Part shown: positions 8,125 through 17,421 of the stretch, piece by piece
Layout: each line of letters starts with the position of its first letter
Position numbering within the stretch: the stretch's first letter is position 1
NCBI GenBank assembly: GCA_034003765.1
Contig: JAVEXZ010000015.1
Location: forward strand, 1-52,336
DNA: 52,336 nucleotides
Source of the DNA: JAAZGD01 sp034003765
GTDB taxonomy: Bacteria > Bacillota > Clostridia > Peptostreptococcales > Anaerovoracaceae
Reading direction: 5' to 3'
Program-made: the position numbers and the translations under genes
The notes under the pieces: generated by a model
Database searches by the model: none
The model's input: the letters and a program-made list of their open reading frames with translations, nothing else
Told to the model about the DNA's origin: nothing

Positions 8125-8834
8125 TCTTTACCACCACCCTTTTTATGTGCATTCAGATCCGCATTTTTGCAATTTCCCTTATTTGGCTTTTGGTCCTCAG
8201 CTGGTTTTTCTACCTCGGCCGACTTGCTCTTGTCATATATTTTTTGTTCCTGAGCCGACTTTTCCTTGGCCAGGTTTTTTTCTATTCGTATTTCTTTTAG
8301 GCCTGTGGTTAAAAGGAAGTATATAGTCCCCAATAGGGCTCCCCCTAATATAACCAAAATAGCTGAAACATTAAAGGCTACTATTATAATAAAGCTGAGT
8401 ATTGCAAGAAGCCAAGGAAACCAACCCTTAACTACACCCTTGCCAAGCTTTATTGCAGAATAAAGAATCAGTCCACTGGCAGCTGCCTTGATGCCAGTAA
8501 ATGCACCTTCGATATATGAATTTTCTCCAATAGTTCCAAGAAGTACAACAAGGAGTATGATAATGATAAAAGAGGGTAAAATCACACCCATTGTGGCTGC
8601 CAAGGCACCTAGGAATCCTGCTTTTCTATTTCCCACATAGGTTGCAGTATTAATGGCTAATACTCCTGGCAAGGATTGGGCAATGGCAATACAATCTAAC
8701 ATCTCTGCTTCACTTAACCATCTTTTTTTATCTACCACCATTCTTTGAATAAAGGGCAACATGGCTAGCCCTCCCCCAATGGTGAAGAGGCCGATGATAA
8801 AAAAATTAATGAAAAGTTGCCCCAGTAATTTCAA
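8121..8834 (-). CDS. chrA: Chromate transporter, single-domain (short ChrA), first of pair
   Basis: 237 residues: a CHR domain (about 1-180) with FTIGGGLAMLPFIQRM and LPGVLAINTATYVGNRKAG, then a hydrophilic Lys/Glu-rich tail of about 55 residues (KSAQEQKIYDKSKSAEVEKP and on) not found in ordinary short CHR proteins. The start is TTG with GAGGGG upstream. It heads the four-gene overlapping unit. Confidence 0.9.
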   Translation of the reverse strand: MKLLGQLFINFFIIGLFTIGGGLAMLPFIQRMVVDKKRWLSEAEMLDCIAIAQSLPGVLAINTATYVGNRKAGFLGALAATMGVILPSFIIIILLVVLLGTIGENSYIEGAFTGIKAAASGLILYSAIKLGKGVVKGWFPWLLAILSFIIIVAFNVSAILVILGGALLGTIYFLLTTGLKEIRIEKNLAKEKSAQEQKIYDKSKSAEVEKPAEDQKPNKGNCKNADLNAHKKGGGKE

Positions 8835-8924
8835 ATCTTACCCCTCTTCTTGAAACTCCACATACTTATCTGTCTTATTTCTTATTTTAATTCATATTTT
8901 TTATTCGTCTTCTTATCGCTTACT

Positions 8925-9055
8925 CTTATTCCTATCTCTTATTCCTATCTCTTATTCCTATCTCTTATTCCTATCTCTTATTCCTATCTCTTATTCCTAT
9001 CTCTTATTCCTATCTCTTATTCTTATCTCTTATTCCTATTCCTATCTCTTACTCT
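8925..9055. repeat. 13-bp tandem repeat (minisatellite) between proS and chrA
   Basis: About nine to ten copies of CTTATTCCTATCT at a strict 13-bp period (copies start at 8925, 8938, 8951, 8964, 8977, 8990, 9003 and 9016; the last copies carry substitutions and a 6-bp insertion). On the minus strand, the direction of all neighbouring genes, the unit is purine-rich (AGATAGGAATAAG). It lies entirely between the proS stop and the chrA start. The unit is not a multiple of three and the plus-strand reading frame across it is not a gene. Confidence 0.9.
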
Positions 9056-9069
9056 TTTCCCATATCTTT

Positions 9070-10797
9070 CTAAGCTTCTAGACTTACTATTTCCTTTGTT
9101 CGCGCCAAAGCTTCATCCACAGACACTTCTTCTTTTTCAGGATCTCTTCTTAGCTTAAACTCTACTAATCCATCAGGAGCTCCCCTTCCAACAGTAATTC
9201 TTATGGGAATACCCAGTAGGTCTGCATCCTTAAACTTTACTCCTGGTCTTTCTTCTCTATCGTCTAGGAGAACTTGAATGTCACTGGCCTTCAAATCCTT
9301 GTAAATTTTTTCTGCAACTTCAACTTGCTTATCATCGCTTGTGCTCACCAGAGTGATTATAGCGTGATAGGGAGCAACACTTAAGGGCCATATAATACCA
9401 TTTTCATCGTGGTGTTGTTCAACAATGGCTGCCATGGTTCTGGTTACGCCGATGCCATAGCACCCCATTACTATCCATTGATCATCTTGATTCTCATCCT
9501 TGTAGCTGGCTCCCATGGCTTCCGCATACTTTGTCCCCAGCTTGAAGAGCTGTCCTACTTCAATGCCCCGAGCAAACTCCACAGGACTTCCACATAGAGG
9601 ACATGGATCTTGAGCTTTTATCATCTTGATATCACAAACAATATCTCCTTGATAATCTCTACCATAGTTTACATTAATGAAATGATGGTCTATCTTGCAT
9701 GCTCCTGCACAAAGGTTCTTTGCCAAGGTTAATTCACTGTCTATTACCACAATGCAGTTGCGGATACCCATGGGACCTGTAAATCCTCCTACGCAACCAG
9801 TGGCTTCTTGTATTTTCCCCTCATCAGCAAACTCCAAAGCATGTTCGGGTATCCCTAAGGCATTAACTAGTTTTACCTTATTTAATTCCCTGTCTCCACG
9901 AACAAAGGCAGCAACGTAGCCCGCTTCTTTGCCTTCAAGATCAAATTTAGTAAAGAGCAAGGCCTTAATTGTTTGAGTTTTCTCTAAGCCCAGATAATTG
10001 GCTACATCCTCAATGGTTTTAGTTCCTGGGGTATAGACTTCCTCAAGAGGGAGGATCTGGGCTAAATCTTCTGCTTGATCTATACAAAGAGCCCTTTCCG
10101 TGGTGGCTGCCATTTCACAATTATTACAGTATGCGATTTCCGATTCTCCCACTTCAGAGAGAGCTGTAAACTCATGTGAGTTGGAACCCCCAATAGCCCC
10201 GGTATCTGCCTCAACTGGTCTGAAGGTAAGTCTACACCGGTTAAATATATTTGTATAGGCCTCAAACATTTCATCATAGCTTTTGTCCAAACCCTTAACA
10301 TCCTTATCAAAAGAATAGCTGTCCTTCATTACAAATTCTCTGCTACGCATTAATCCAAATCTTGGTCTAGCCTCATCCCTATATTTTGTTTGAATTTGAT
10401 AGAGGTTGATTGGTAATTGACGATATGATGATATATCCGTTCTGGCAATATCAGTGAATATTTCTTCATGGGTTGGCCCCAAGCAAAAATCTCGACCATG
10501 TCTGTCTTTAAGCCTCCATAACTCTGGGCCATAGGCGAACCACCTACCAGATTCCATCCAAAGTTCAGCTGGTTGCACAGCTGACATATGAATTTCTTGG
10601 CCTCCCTTTTCGTCCATTTCTTGGCGGACTATCTCCTCAATTTTTTTAACTGTTCTCCAACCCAAGGGCATAAATCCATAAACTCCAGAAACCAATTTCC
10701 TAATCATACCAGCTCTAAGAAGCAAGACATGACTTGGTATTTCTGCCTCTGCAGGGATTTCCCGCAGTGTCTTCAGGTGCATTTGCGATAGTCTCAT
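9070..10797 (-). CDS. proS: Prolyl-tRNA synthetase (bacterial type with editing insert)
   Basis: 575 residues, class II. Motif 2 is in YRDEARPRFGLMRSREF, motif 3 in GCYGIGVTRTMAAIVEQ; between them sits the INS editing domain (about 225-400) that removes mischarged Ala, and the anticodon-binding domain is C-terminal. The length fits the bacterial ProS class. The ATG overlaps the ispDF stop by four bases (ATGA). Confidence 0.97.
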   Translation of the reverse strand: MRLSQMHLKTLREIPAEAEIPSHVLLLRAGMIRKLVSGVYGFMPLGWRTVKKIEEIVRQEMDEKGGQEIHMSAVQPAELWMESGRWFAYGPELWRLKDRHGRDFCLGPTHEEIFTDIARTDISSYRQLPINLYQIQTKYRDEARPRFGLMRSREFVMKDSYSFDKDVKGLDKSYDEMFEAYTNIFNRCRLTFRPVEADTGAIGGSNSHEFTALSEVGESEIAYCNNCEMAATTERALCIDQAEDLAQILPLEEVYTPGTKTIEDVANYLGLEKTQTIKALLFTKFDLEGKEAGYVAAFVRGDRELNKVKLVNALGIPEHALEFADEGKIQEATGCVGGFTGPMGIRNCIVVIDSELTLAKNLCAGACKIDHHFINVNYGRDYQGDIVCDIKMIKAQDPCPLCGSPVEFARGIEVGQLFKLGTKYAEAMGASYKDENQDDQWIVMGCYGIGVTRTMAAIVEQHHDENGIIWPLSVAPYHAIITLVSTSDDKQVEVAEKIYKDLKASDIQVLLDDREERPGVKFKDADLLGIPIRITVGRGAPDGLVEFKLRRDPEKEEVSVDEALARTKEIVSLEA

Positions 10798-11936
10798 TGA
10801 CCTTCTCCTTTTGTATTATCTTTATTTACTGTCAATAACACGGAGGCTTGGCAAGCAATGCCCTCTTCACGGCCTACTATACCGATGCCCTCCATGGTTG
10901 TTGCCTTGATATTAATTTTCTCTCCAGCTATCTGGAGGATGTCTCCAATTTTTCCCTTCATTTCTCTTATGTAGGAAGAGACTTTCGGTTTTTCCATTAG
11001 TAGTGTAATATCTAGATTCTCGATTTCAAAACCTTCTTCCATCATTATATTGTGTATTTTGTCTAAAAGTATCAAGCTTGATATTCCCTTAAATTCATCT
11101 TTAGTATCAGGAAAATGTGTTCCTATATCCCCTTGGCCCATGGCACCTAATATAGCATCCATTAAAGCATGGGTTAGAACATCGGCATCAGAGTGCCCCA
11201 AAAGTCCTTTTTCATGGGGGATCAATACTCCCCCTATAATTAGAGGTCTTCCCTCAACAAGGGTGTGTAAATCGTAACCCGTCCCTATGCGGATGTCTTG
11301 ATATGGGAGATCCTCAGGAGTTGTAATTTTCCTGTTAGCCTCACTTCCCTGGACTAGGGTAACTTCCTTGCCTAGTCTGTCAACCAAAGAGGCATCGTCT
11401 GTTCCATAAAAGTTTTGGTCAAAAGCTGTTTCGTAAGCCTCAAGTAATAATTCTATCAGGAATCCCTGGGGTGTTTGAACAATATAGAGTTCATCTCGAT
11501 TGAGGGTGCCTTCCTTATTTCTTATTGTATCTTTAGGCTTAATGCAAGGTACAGCCCCACCACTTAACTCTATTCCCTCCAAAACCCTCTGGATAACCTC
11601 CTTGGACACAAAGGGCCTTGCACCATCGTGAACAAGAACGATGTCGGTATTTTTAGGAAGAGACCGCAGCCCATTATACACCGAATCTTGACGCTGGGAT
11701 CCACCCAAAGTGAGAATTGTGTTGGGATCTAGTACCTGTAAAATCTCAGGGTCATAATCTTTGTTGACTACGATACAAACTGTATCAACAAAACCACAAT
11801 CCCAAAAAGCCTCTGCAGCCAAAGCTAGCATAGGCTTTCCCTTGATCTTTCGATATTGTTTTGGAATGCCGCCGCCCATGCGTGAACCTGCACCGGCGGC
11901 GGCAATAATTACGGCAACTATTTTATCTTTATACAT
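10794..11936 (-). CDS. ispDF: Bifunctional IspD/IspF of the MEP isoprenoid pathway
   Basis: 380 residues joining two enzymes. Residues 1 to about 215 are IspD (MEP cytidylyltransferase; AAAGAGSRMGGGIPKQY and VLVHDGARPF). Residues from about 216 are IspF (MECDP synthase; IRIGTGYDLH with the zinc Asp/His, LGHSDADVLTHALMDA, and INIKATTMEGIG). It makes steps 2 and 5 of isopentenyl diphosphate synthesis; the missing kinase IspE is not in the window. Fused IspDF is known from several lineages including some Clostridia. It lies 11 bases after the PIN/TRAM gene. Confidence 0.96.
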   Translation of the reverse strand: MYKDKIVAVIIAAAGAGSRMGGGIPKQYRKIKGKPMLALAAEAFWDCGFVDTVCIVVNKDYDPEILQVLDPNTILTLGGSQRQDSVYNGLRSLPKNTDIVLVHDGARPFVSKEVIQRVLEGIELSGGAVPCIKPKDTIRNKEGTLNRDELYIVQTPQGFLIELLLEAYETAFDQNFYGTDDASLVDRLGKEVTLVQGSEANRKITTPEDLPYQDIRIGTGYDLHTLVEGRPLIIGGVLIPHEKGLLGHSDADVLTHALMDAILGAMGQGDIGTHFPDTKDEFKGISSLILLDKIHNIMMEEGFEIENLDITLLMEKPKVSSYIREMKGKIGDILQIAGEKINIKATTMEGIGIVGREEGIACQASVLLTVNKDNTKGEGQ

Positions 11937-11947
11937 AGTTTAATTCT

Positions 11948-13048
11948 CTATTTTATCCGGGCAAAAATCATTCTTCCTGCTGAGGTTTGAAGAACACTGG
12001 TAACAAGAACATCTGTTGTCTTACCAATCATTTTATCTCCATCTTCAACAACAATCATGGTGCCATCGTCTAAATATGCAACGGCTTGGCCCTTCTCCTT
12101 ACCTTCCTTTACCATAAATATAGTCATACCCTCTCCTGGTAGTACAACGGGTTTAAGTGTATTCGCTAATTCATTGATATTAAGAACTCCAACTCCTTTT
12201 ATCCCTGCAACCTTATTTAGGTTAAAATCGTTGGTTACAACTTTGCCATTCATCATTTGGGCAAGTTTTAACAGCTTGATATCAACCTCAGGGATTTCTT
12301 CCAAGGCTTTTTCCGAGGCAGTGTTATATATTTCTATACCATGCTCTGTTTGAATTCGGTTTAGAACATCTAGCCCCCTCCGCCCTCTGTTTCTTTTTAA
12401 GCCATCTGAAGAGTCCGCTATATGCTGCAATTCACCAATAACAAATTCCGGGATTACAATAGGGCCTTCTAAAAATCCCGTTCTCATAATGTCCGCTATT
12501 CTTCCGTCTATAATAACAGAAGTGTCTAGAATTTTTGGCGCAAAATCTTGGACCTTACCTTTTCCTCTTGTTCCTTCTCTCTTTGTTCCACTGGAGGACA
12601 AAAGAACAGGCAAGTCAGGACCCAGTTTAGTGGCTATGACAATTCCCAAAAATGAAAGTACTAGGTAGGTAAAAACTGTAAAAATAGTCCCTAGGTAGAA
12701 AACCTGAATGTCCTTAAATATATCGCTAATAAGGAAGGCCACTACAAGGCCAGCAATTAGGCCAAAGGTTCCAACCACAATTTCATTAGGTGCCACTCCT
12801 TGCAAATCTCTTTCAATATTGGTGGCCACTTTTTTACTTTGTTTGCCAATTGTTGGTGTAAGTCGGAAAAAAAATAATGAAAAAATAAGTGCGAATACTA
12901 CTGCCGCTCCCACCTGTTGGCCTTGGGTCCACTCCATCTCTGGAGCAATATCCGCAAAACCTAGTAGGAACTTGGTCAGCAAAAAAAATGCATAACCCAC
13001 TAATCCACCTACAACGGCAAAAATAAATCTTATTAATTTTTTTATCAT
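11948..13048 (-). CDS. PIN and TRAM domain membrane protein (YacL family)
   Basis: 366 residues: four membrane segments in about the first 145 residues, then a PIN nuclease-like domain (KILDTSVIIDGRIADI, PEFVIGELQHIAD, VVTNDFNLNKVA carry its acidic residues) and a C-terminal TRAM domain (PGEGMTIFMVKEGKEKGQAV). YacL proteins sit between the carD/disA region and ispD in Firmicutes; a nuclease role is likely but the substrate is unknown. AGGAGGTG is present but 14 bases from the ATG, a long spacing. Confidence 0.92.
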   Translation of the reverse strand: MIKKLIRFIFAVVGGLVGYAFFLLTKFLLGFADIAPEMEWTQGQQVGAAVVFALIFSLFFFRLTPTIGKQSKKVATNIERDLQGVAPNEIVVGTFGLIAGLVVAFLISDIFKDIQVFYLGTIFTVFTYLVLSFLGIVIATKLGPDLPVLLSSSGTKREGTRGKGKVQDFAPKILDTSVIIDGRIADIMRTGFLEGPIVIPEFVIGELQHIADSSDGLKRNRGRRGLDVLNRIQTEHGIEIYNTASEKALEEIPEVDIKLLKLAQMMNGKVVTNDFNLNKVAGIKGVGVLNINELANTLKPVVLPGEGMTIFMVKEGKEKGQAVAYLDDGTMIVVEDGDKMIGKTTDVLVTSVLQTSAGRMIFARIK

Positions 13049-13119
13049 AATTCTATGCTTCTCACCTCCTTTACTGAAAATTTTACTGGAAACAACAAAA
13101 AAACTAAGGGCTGAATATT

Positions 13120-13593
13120 TTAAATTGCCTCATTAATTATTTTCATTGCCTTTGTTACGTCAATATCTTGTACAAGAACTATTTCACTTGCTAGAATCTG
13201 CTTAGCGTTTGATAGCATCTTCTTTTCACCAGTTGATAGTTTTTTGTCTCTGTCAGAATGGGCTAGGTTGCGAACAACCTCGGCCACTTCTAAGACATCT
13301 CCCGTCTTGAGTTTTTCCATATTTTCTCTATATCTTCGATTCCAGTTGGACTCCATCTCAGTTGCGTCACCCCTTAAGACCTTCATAACACTCTTTATCA
13401 ATGAAATGTCCGCCACAGGGCGAACCCCAATTTCTTCACAAGAATCTGTAGGAATCATGATTTTCATGTCCCCACAAGGTACGTTCAATATATAATACTG
13501 TCTGGTCTCGCCAAGAATCTTTTTCTCTTCAATCTGTCCTATAATTCCGGCTCCATGCATAGGATACACAATCTTATCGCCTACTCTGAACAT
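13120..13593 (-). CDS. carD: CarD/CdnL family transcription regulator
   Basis: 157 residues. The N-terminal RNA-polymerase-interacting domain is seen in FRVGDKIVYPMHGAGIIG and the C-terminal helical part in NRRYRENMEKLKTGD. CarD binds RNA polymerase beta and steadies the open promoter complex. I chose MFRVGDK because GGAGG is 8 bases upstream and because the promoter -10 box at 13624-13629 puts the transcript start around 13617, downstream of the longer possible start at 13632. It leads carD-yacL-ispDF-proS. Confidence 0.93.
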   Translation of the reverse strand: MFRVGDKIVYPMHGAGIIGQIEEKKILGETRQYYILNVPCGDMKIMIPTDSCEEIGVRPVADISLIKSVMKVLRGDATEMESNWNRRYRENMEKLKTGDVLEVAEVVRNLAHSDRDKKLSTGEKKMLSNAKQILASEIVLVQDIDVTKAMKIINEAI

Positions 13594-13623
13594 AGTTTTA
13601 ACCTCCACTATACCGCTCATTTC

Positions 13624-13652
13624 AGTATACACTTAAAGAGGGGAATAGTCAA
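13624..13652 (-). promoter_or_regulatory. Sigma-A promoter of carD
   Basis: TTGACT (13647-13652) and TATACT (13624-13629) on the minus strand with 17 bases between. The implied start leaves a leader of about 25 bases and sets the CarD start codon at 13593. Confidence 0.8.
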
Positions 13653-13715
13653 TTAAAGCCCAGTTTTCTAACATTCTGCGCCCACAAGAGGAATATTGAG
13701 TGACATAAATTTTAG

Positions 13716-15146
13716 TTAAACTAAGGGTAATTCAAACCAGAACTTGGATCCCTCCATTAACTTACTCTCAACTCCAAATTTTGCATTGTGAAGGTTGAGA
13801 ATCTCTTTTACAATGGATAGGCCTAGGCCTGTCCCAGAGGTTTTACGCACATGGTTGGTGCTACCTTTTTGGTATCTCTCCCAGATTTGAGAGATATCCT
13901 CTTCTCTAATACCCATGCCATTATCTATAACTTCAAAATGCAAAAGGGAATTATCTTCATAGGCATTTATATATACGGTTTTGTCTTTTCCACAGTATTT
14001 TATGGCATTGCTCAAAAGGTTGCCTATGACTTGCTTCATTTTCGCTAGGTCCACTTTAACCCATAGCTTTTCATCACAATGGGCGACAATATTATATCCT
14101 TCATCTCTTAGTATCTCAATGTAAGGGCCAACCACACTCTCCACCATTTCGCTAACATTGATTTCCGACAAATTAAGTTCCTCTACTCCCGCTTGTATCT
14201 TAGAAAGTGTAAGCATATCTGAAACTAGGCGGTTTAGACGATCTGCCTCATCAATAATAACTTTGAGATGCTCTTGTCTTTTATCCCCATCTTCTCCAGA
14301 AATATCCCTTATAAGTTCTGCGTAAGATTTTACCATAGTCAATGGAGTTCTAATATCGTGAGAAACGTTTGCTATTAAATCTTTTTGTAGTTTGTCGCTC
14401 TTTGCAAGTTCCATAGAAGCATGGGTAAGGGTGTCTGCTAGATTCATTATCTCGCTATATTTACCACCATCAAAGGTGACTCCGTACTCTCCATGGGCAA
14501 GTTCTTTGGCCTGGTCAGTGATCCTTCTTATTGGTAAGGATATTATGCGGGATAGGTAAATTGAAATAGCAAAAGCCATAGCCAAAGAAATTATTGTAAT
14601 GTATTTTAGCTGTTCCTGTAGAATTGCTACAGTAGATCCCACAGGGTAGAGGGGTGAGAATATATAGAGGATAGCCTTGTCATCATAGGCATCTTCTACA
14701 AACCCTGCATAGGCTAGGGTGTTTAGGTCAGATCGGCCTTCAGGTATCAAGGTACTTATTGATTTACTCTTACTCTCGAATAGTCTTTCCTTCATAGCAG
14801 CCATTTCCCCTAGGTAACCGTAGCTAGGCCGCCTGCCCTCCTCAGAAATTGGGGAGAAAACAATTGTTCCATCTGTGGTCTCGATATGAATATACATGTC
14901 GTTGCTATAGGATAAATTCCTTATAATATCTAGGATGTTTTCGTTTTCATACTGAGAAGTAATAACATTTGCCACCCTGTTGGTTTCGTTAATTTTCATT
15001 TCCTGATAATAATTATTTAAGAAAAAAATCTGCAAACCCCAGAGTATGATCAATAAAAAAGTTGCGAATGTAACAAAGTACAACCACACCTTAAAATTTA
15101 TACTTCTCGGATCCATCTTCCAGATTTTGAAAAAATCAAACTTCAA
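13716..15146 (-). CDS. Membrane sensor histidine kinase (HAMP/HisKA/HATPase)
   Basis: 476 residues. Membrane segments near 17-38 and 185-205 flank an extracellular sensor domain. A HAMP linker (SLPIRRITDQAKELAHG) leads to the phospho-acceptor helix NVSHDIRTPLTMVKSYAELI and the ATP lid motifs NLLSNAIKYC, DNGMGI and GTGLGLSIVKEI. The signal sensed is unknown. The start is TTG, 11 bases inside the response regulator end, so the two are co-translated. Confidence 0.94.
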   Translation of the reverse strand: MKFDFFKIWKMDPRSINFKVWLYFVTFATFLLIILWGLQIFFLNNYYQEMKINETNRVANVITSQYENENILDIIRNLSYSNDMYIHIETTDGTIVFSPISEEGRRPSYGYLGEMAAMKERLFESKSKSISTLIPEGRSDLNTLAYAGFVEDAYDDKAILYIFSPLYPVGSTVAILQEQLKYITIISLAMAFAISIYLSRIISLPIRRITDQAKELAHGEYGVTFDGGKYSEIMNLADTLTHASMELAKSDKLQKDLIANVSHDIRTPLTMVKSYAELIRDISGEDGDKRQEHLKVIIDEADRLNRLVSDMLTLSKIQAGVEELNLSEINVSEMVESVVGPYIEILRDEGYNIVAHCDEKLWVKVDLAKMKQVIGNLLSNAIKYCGKDKTVYINAYEDNSLLHFEVIDNGMGIREEDISQIWERYQKGSTNHVRKTSGTGLGLSIVKEILNLHNAKFGVESKLMEGSKFWFELPLV

Positions 15147-15807
15147 ATTTATACCCTACTCCTCTTAGTGTAACTATATAATCCCGGTATTCTCCTAGGT
15201 TGTTCCGCAAGTTCTTTATGTGGGTATCTATGGTTCGGTCATCGCCAAAAAAATCATAACCCCAAATGTCCGATAAAAGTTTATCTCGGGAAAGTGCAAT
15301 ATTCTTGTTTTGCACAAGATAGAACAAGAGGTCGTACTCTTTAGGCGTCAATTCCACCTTCTCCCCGTTAACCACTACGGACCTACCTTCAATATTGATG
15401 GAAAGACCACCGAATTCCAAAACTTTGACTCCCTTTTCCTCCCTGGCCTTTCTTCTAGCAAGAACAGCATTTACTCTAGCCATAAGTTCTTTTGGGCTAA
15501 AGGGTTTTACCACATAATCATCGATTCCCAACTCAAAACCATAGAGCTTGTCGTACTCTTCACCTCGGGCAGATAGCATAATAATAGGAATATCCTTTAT
15601 CTTTTTAATCTCTTTGCAGGCCGAATAGCCATCCAACTTAGGCATCATAATATCCATAACAACCAAATCGTAATCATTTAGCTTAACAAGACCTAGGGCT
15701 GACATTCCATCCCCAGCTTCGTCCACTTCGTGACCATTAAATTCAGCATATTCTTTTATTACTTGGCGAATTTTAGATTCGTCGTCTACCACTAATAATT
15801 TTGCCAT
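15136..15807 (-). CDS. OmpR/PhoB-family response regulator
   Basis: 223 residues: receiver domain with the acidic pair LLVVDDESKIRQ, the phospho-acceptor Asp in DLVVMDIMMPKLDG and the Lys in VVKPFSPKELMARV; then a winged-helix DNA-binding domain (LTPKEYDLLFYLVQNK, DRTIDTHIKNLRNNL). Partner of the overlapping histidine kinase. The target genes cannot be read from this window. Confidence 0.95.
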   Translation of the reverse strand: MAKLLVVDDESKIRQVIKEYAEFNGHEVDEAGDGMSALGLVKLNDYDLVVMDIMMPKLDGYSACKEIKKIKDIPIIMLSARGEEYDKLYGFELGIDDYVVKPFSPKELMARVNAVLARRKAREEKGVKVLEFGGLSINIEGRSVVVNGEKVELTPKEYDLLFYLVQNKNIALSRDKLLSDIWGYDFFGDDRTIDTHIKNLRNNLGEYRDYIVTLRGVGYKFEV

Positions 15808-16000
15808 TTTTTCCTCACCTCACTACTACTTTAACTGGCATTTGTGTCTATTTTGTGAGTATCTTAAAATTATTGTAACATATTTATCCCACCCTGAAAA
15901 TAGAATCAGAAGCAAGGCTACACTAGCTATGAATATTGTGGTAAAATAATTCTTGTAGTTGATCCTGGATAGTAAATTACAAATCATAGGGATGGTGAAA

Positions 16001-17188
16001 ATGGATATTCAAAGAATTAGCGGAAAGTTAAATTGCCTGGTTATATTTCGAGAACTTTTAGAAGACCCCATTATTAAGCTCTGGCAAAAACTAATAGAAA
16101 ATATAATTGAAAAAAAGGATTCGGCCCCAAGTTATTGTTCTTTTCTTGCAAGACTATATGAAGAAGAGGGAGATTTCGGCCAGCATCTCTTGAGGGTCGT
16201 TATGGATTCTGAAAATGTATTTATCAAACGAGAAGCATCAAGAAAAAACCCTTCAATAATTACTTGCCTTGAAGGGGAACTTGAGTTATTCACTGATATA
16301 AGTTCCCTGTCACCCCAAACACTTATTAAGTCTGTCCACAGCCTATCACCCTACTCAAAGCCTTTGCCTACATACTCCTCAACTGCTTATGATTTTAAGA
16401 GCCTATACCGTAGCAGGGTTTTAATGCTTCCCAAACAAGGATATGGCATATTTGCCAAGCATCCTATGTTTATCTTTGATGAAAAAGGCCTTAGCCCAGT
16501 TCTGAACCCAGATCCCCAAAGATTAAGTGACCTGGTCGGCTATAAACAAGAGCAAAGGCCCTTAGTTGCTAATACCCTATCCCTAATCGGAGGTAATTCT
16601 GCCAGCAATGCTTTGTTATACGGGGACGCAGGTACAGGTAAAAGTTCTACCATTAAGGCTCTTGTAAACGAGTATTATGAAATGGGCCTACGCCTAGTAG
16701 AAATCAAAAAAAAGCATCTCTTCCTTATGCCCGAATTAATGAATGAGCTTAAGGATAATCCGTTAAAGTTTATACTCTTTGTTGATGACCTTACCTTTAC
16801 CCAACATGATGAAAACTTCTCTGCACTCAAAAGTGCTCTGGAGGGAAGTGCCTCAACACAGAATAAAAATACTGTTATCTATGCTACATCTAACAGAAGG
16901 CATTTATTAAAGGAATCCATTTCGGACAGGCAGGGGGACTTTAATGAAAATGATACCATCCAAGAGACCATGGGCTTAGCCGCAAGATTCGGGCTTACCA
17001 TTACCTACCAAAGGCCAGACAGAGATATTTACCACCTGATAGTCAAAGAGTACGCAAAGGAATTTGAACTTTTCCTTGATGAAAAAAAATTGATCACCAA
17101 GGCTGAAGCCTACGCTATTAGAAACGGGGGAAGAAGCCCTAGAGCAGCAAAACAATTCGTTCAATTAGAAAAAGGGCTTTCAGAATAA
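16001..17188 (+). CDS. DUF815-family AAA ATPase
   Basis: About 395 residues. The second half is an AAA domain: Walker A GDAGTGKSS at about residue 208 and Walker B FILFVDDLTF at about 256, then a sensor-like region ATSNRRHLL. The family is widespread in Clostridia and proteobacteria, with no firm function. I chose the ATG at 16001, which has AGGG 9 bases ahead; ATG at 15992 and TTG at 15959 are in frame. It is the only plus-strand gene between 1 and 30 kb, and its stop codon lies inside its own terminator. Confidence 0.9.
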   Translation: MDIQRISGKLNCLVIFRELLEDPIIKLWQKLIENIIEKKDSAPSYCSFLARLYEEEGDFGQHLLRVVMDSENVFIKREASRKNPSIITCLEGELELFTDISSLSPQTLIKSVHSLSPYSKPLPTYSSTAYDFKSLYRSRVLMLPKQGYGIFAKHPMFIFDEKGLSPVLNPDPQRLSDLVGYKQEQRPLVANTLSLIGGNSASNALLYGDAGTGKSSTIKALVNEYYEMGLRLVEIKKKHLFLMPELMNELKDNPLKFILFVDDLTFTQHDENFSALKSALEGSASTQNKNTVIYATSNRRHLLKESISDRQGDFNENDTIQETMGLAARFGLTITYQRPDRDIYHLIVKEYAKEFELFLDEKKLITKAEAYAIRNGGRSPRAAKQFVQLEKGLSE

Positions 17189-17210
17189 ACTGAATGCCCT
17201 TTTCATTTCT
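17170..17210 (+). terminator. Terminator overlapping the DUF815 gene stop codon
   Basis: AAAAGGGC (17170-17177) pairs with GCCCTTTT (17196-17203), extended inward by TTCAG/CTGAA, with a 6-base loop. The TAA stop (17186-17188) lies in the loop. A T-rich stretch follows. Confidence 0.8.
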
Positions 17211-17420
17211 TGAAACCCCTTAGAACATCTTCGAATTCCTTAAAACACCTTGTAGCTCCTTGAAACCCCTTAGAACATCTTCGAATTCCTTAAAACACCT
17301 TGTAGCTCCTTGAAACCCCTTAGAACATCTGCGAATTCCCTAAAATACTTTAACCCCCCTTAGAACATCTTCGAATTCCTTAAAACACCTTAAAGCTCCT
17401 TAAAACTCCTTCCAGCCCCT
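17208..17420. repeat. Nested tandem repeat: 10-bp module inside a 50-bp unit
   Basis: About 21 consecutive decamers of the form CCTTnnAAnn fill the stretch. Groups of five decamers make a 50-bp unit repeated from 17211, 17261 and 17311; the next unit has lost one decamer (40 bp) and the last part is degenerate. It is noncoding, sits between the convergent DUF815 and ilvD genes, and lacks the unique spacers of a CRISPR array. Confidence 0.9.
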
Positions 17421-17421
17421 T

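Noticed and set aside
8850..9158. Open frame on the plus strand with repeated ISYSYLLFLSLIP
   Set aside because: Product of a 13-bp tandem repeat and overlap with the proS end; no ribosome binding site and no family.
17208..17420. CRISPR array
   Set aside because: The repeat unit is continuous with itself; no unique spacers, no dyad repeat, no cas genes.
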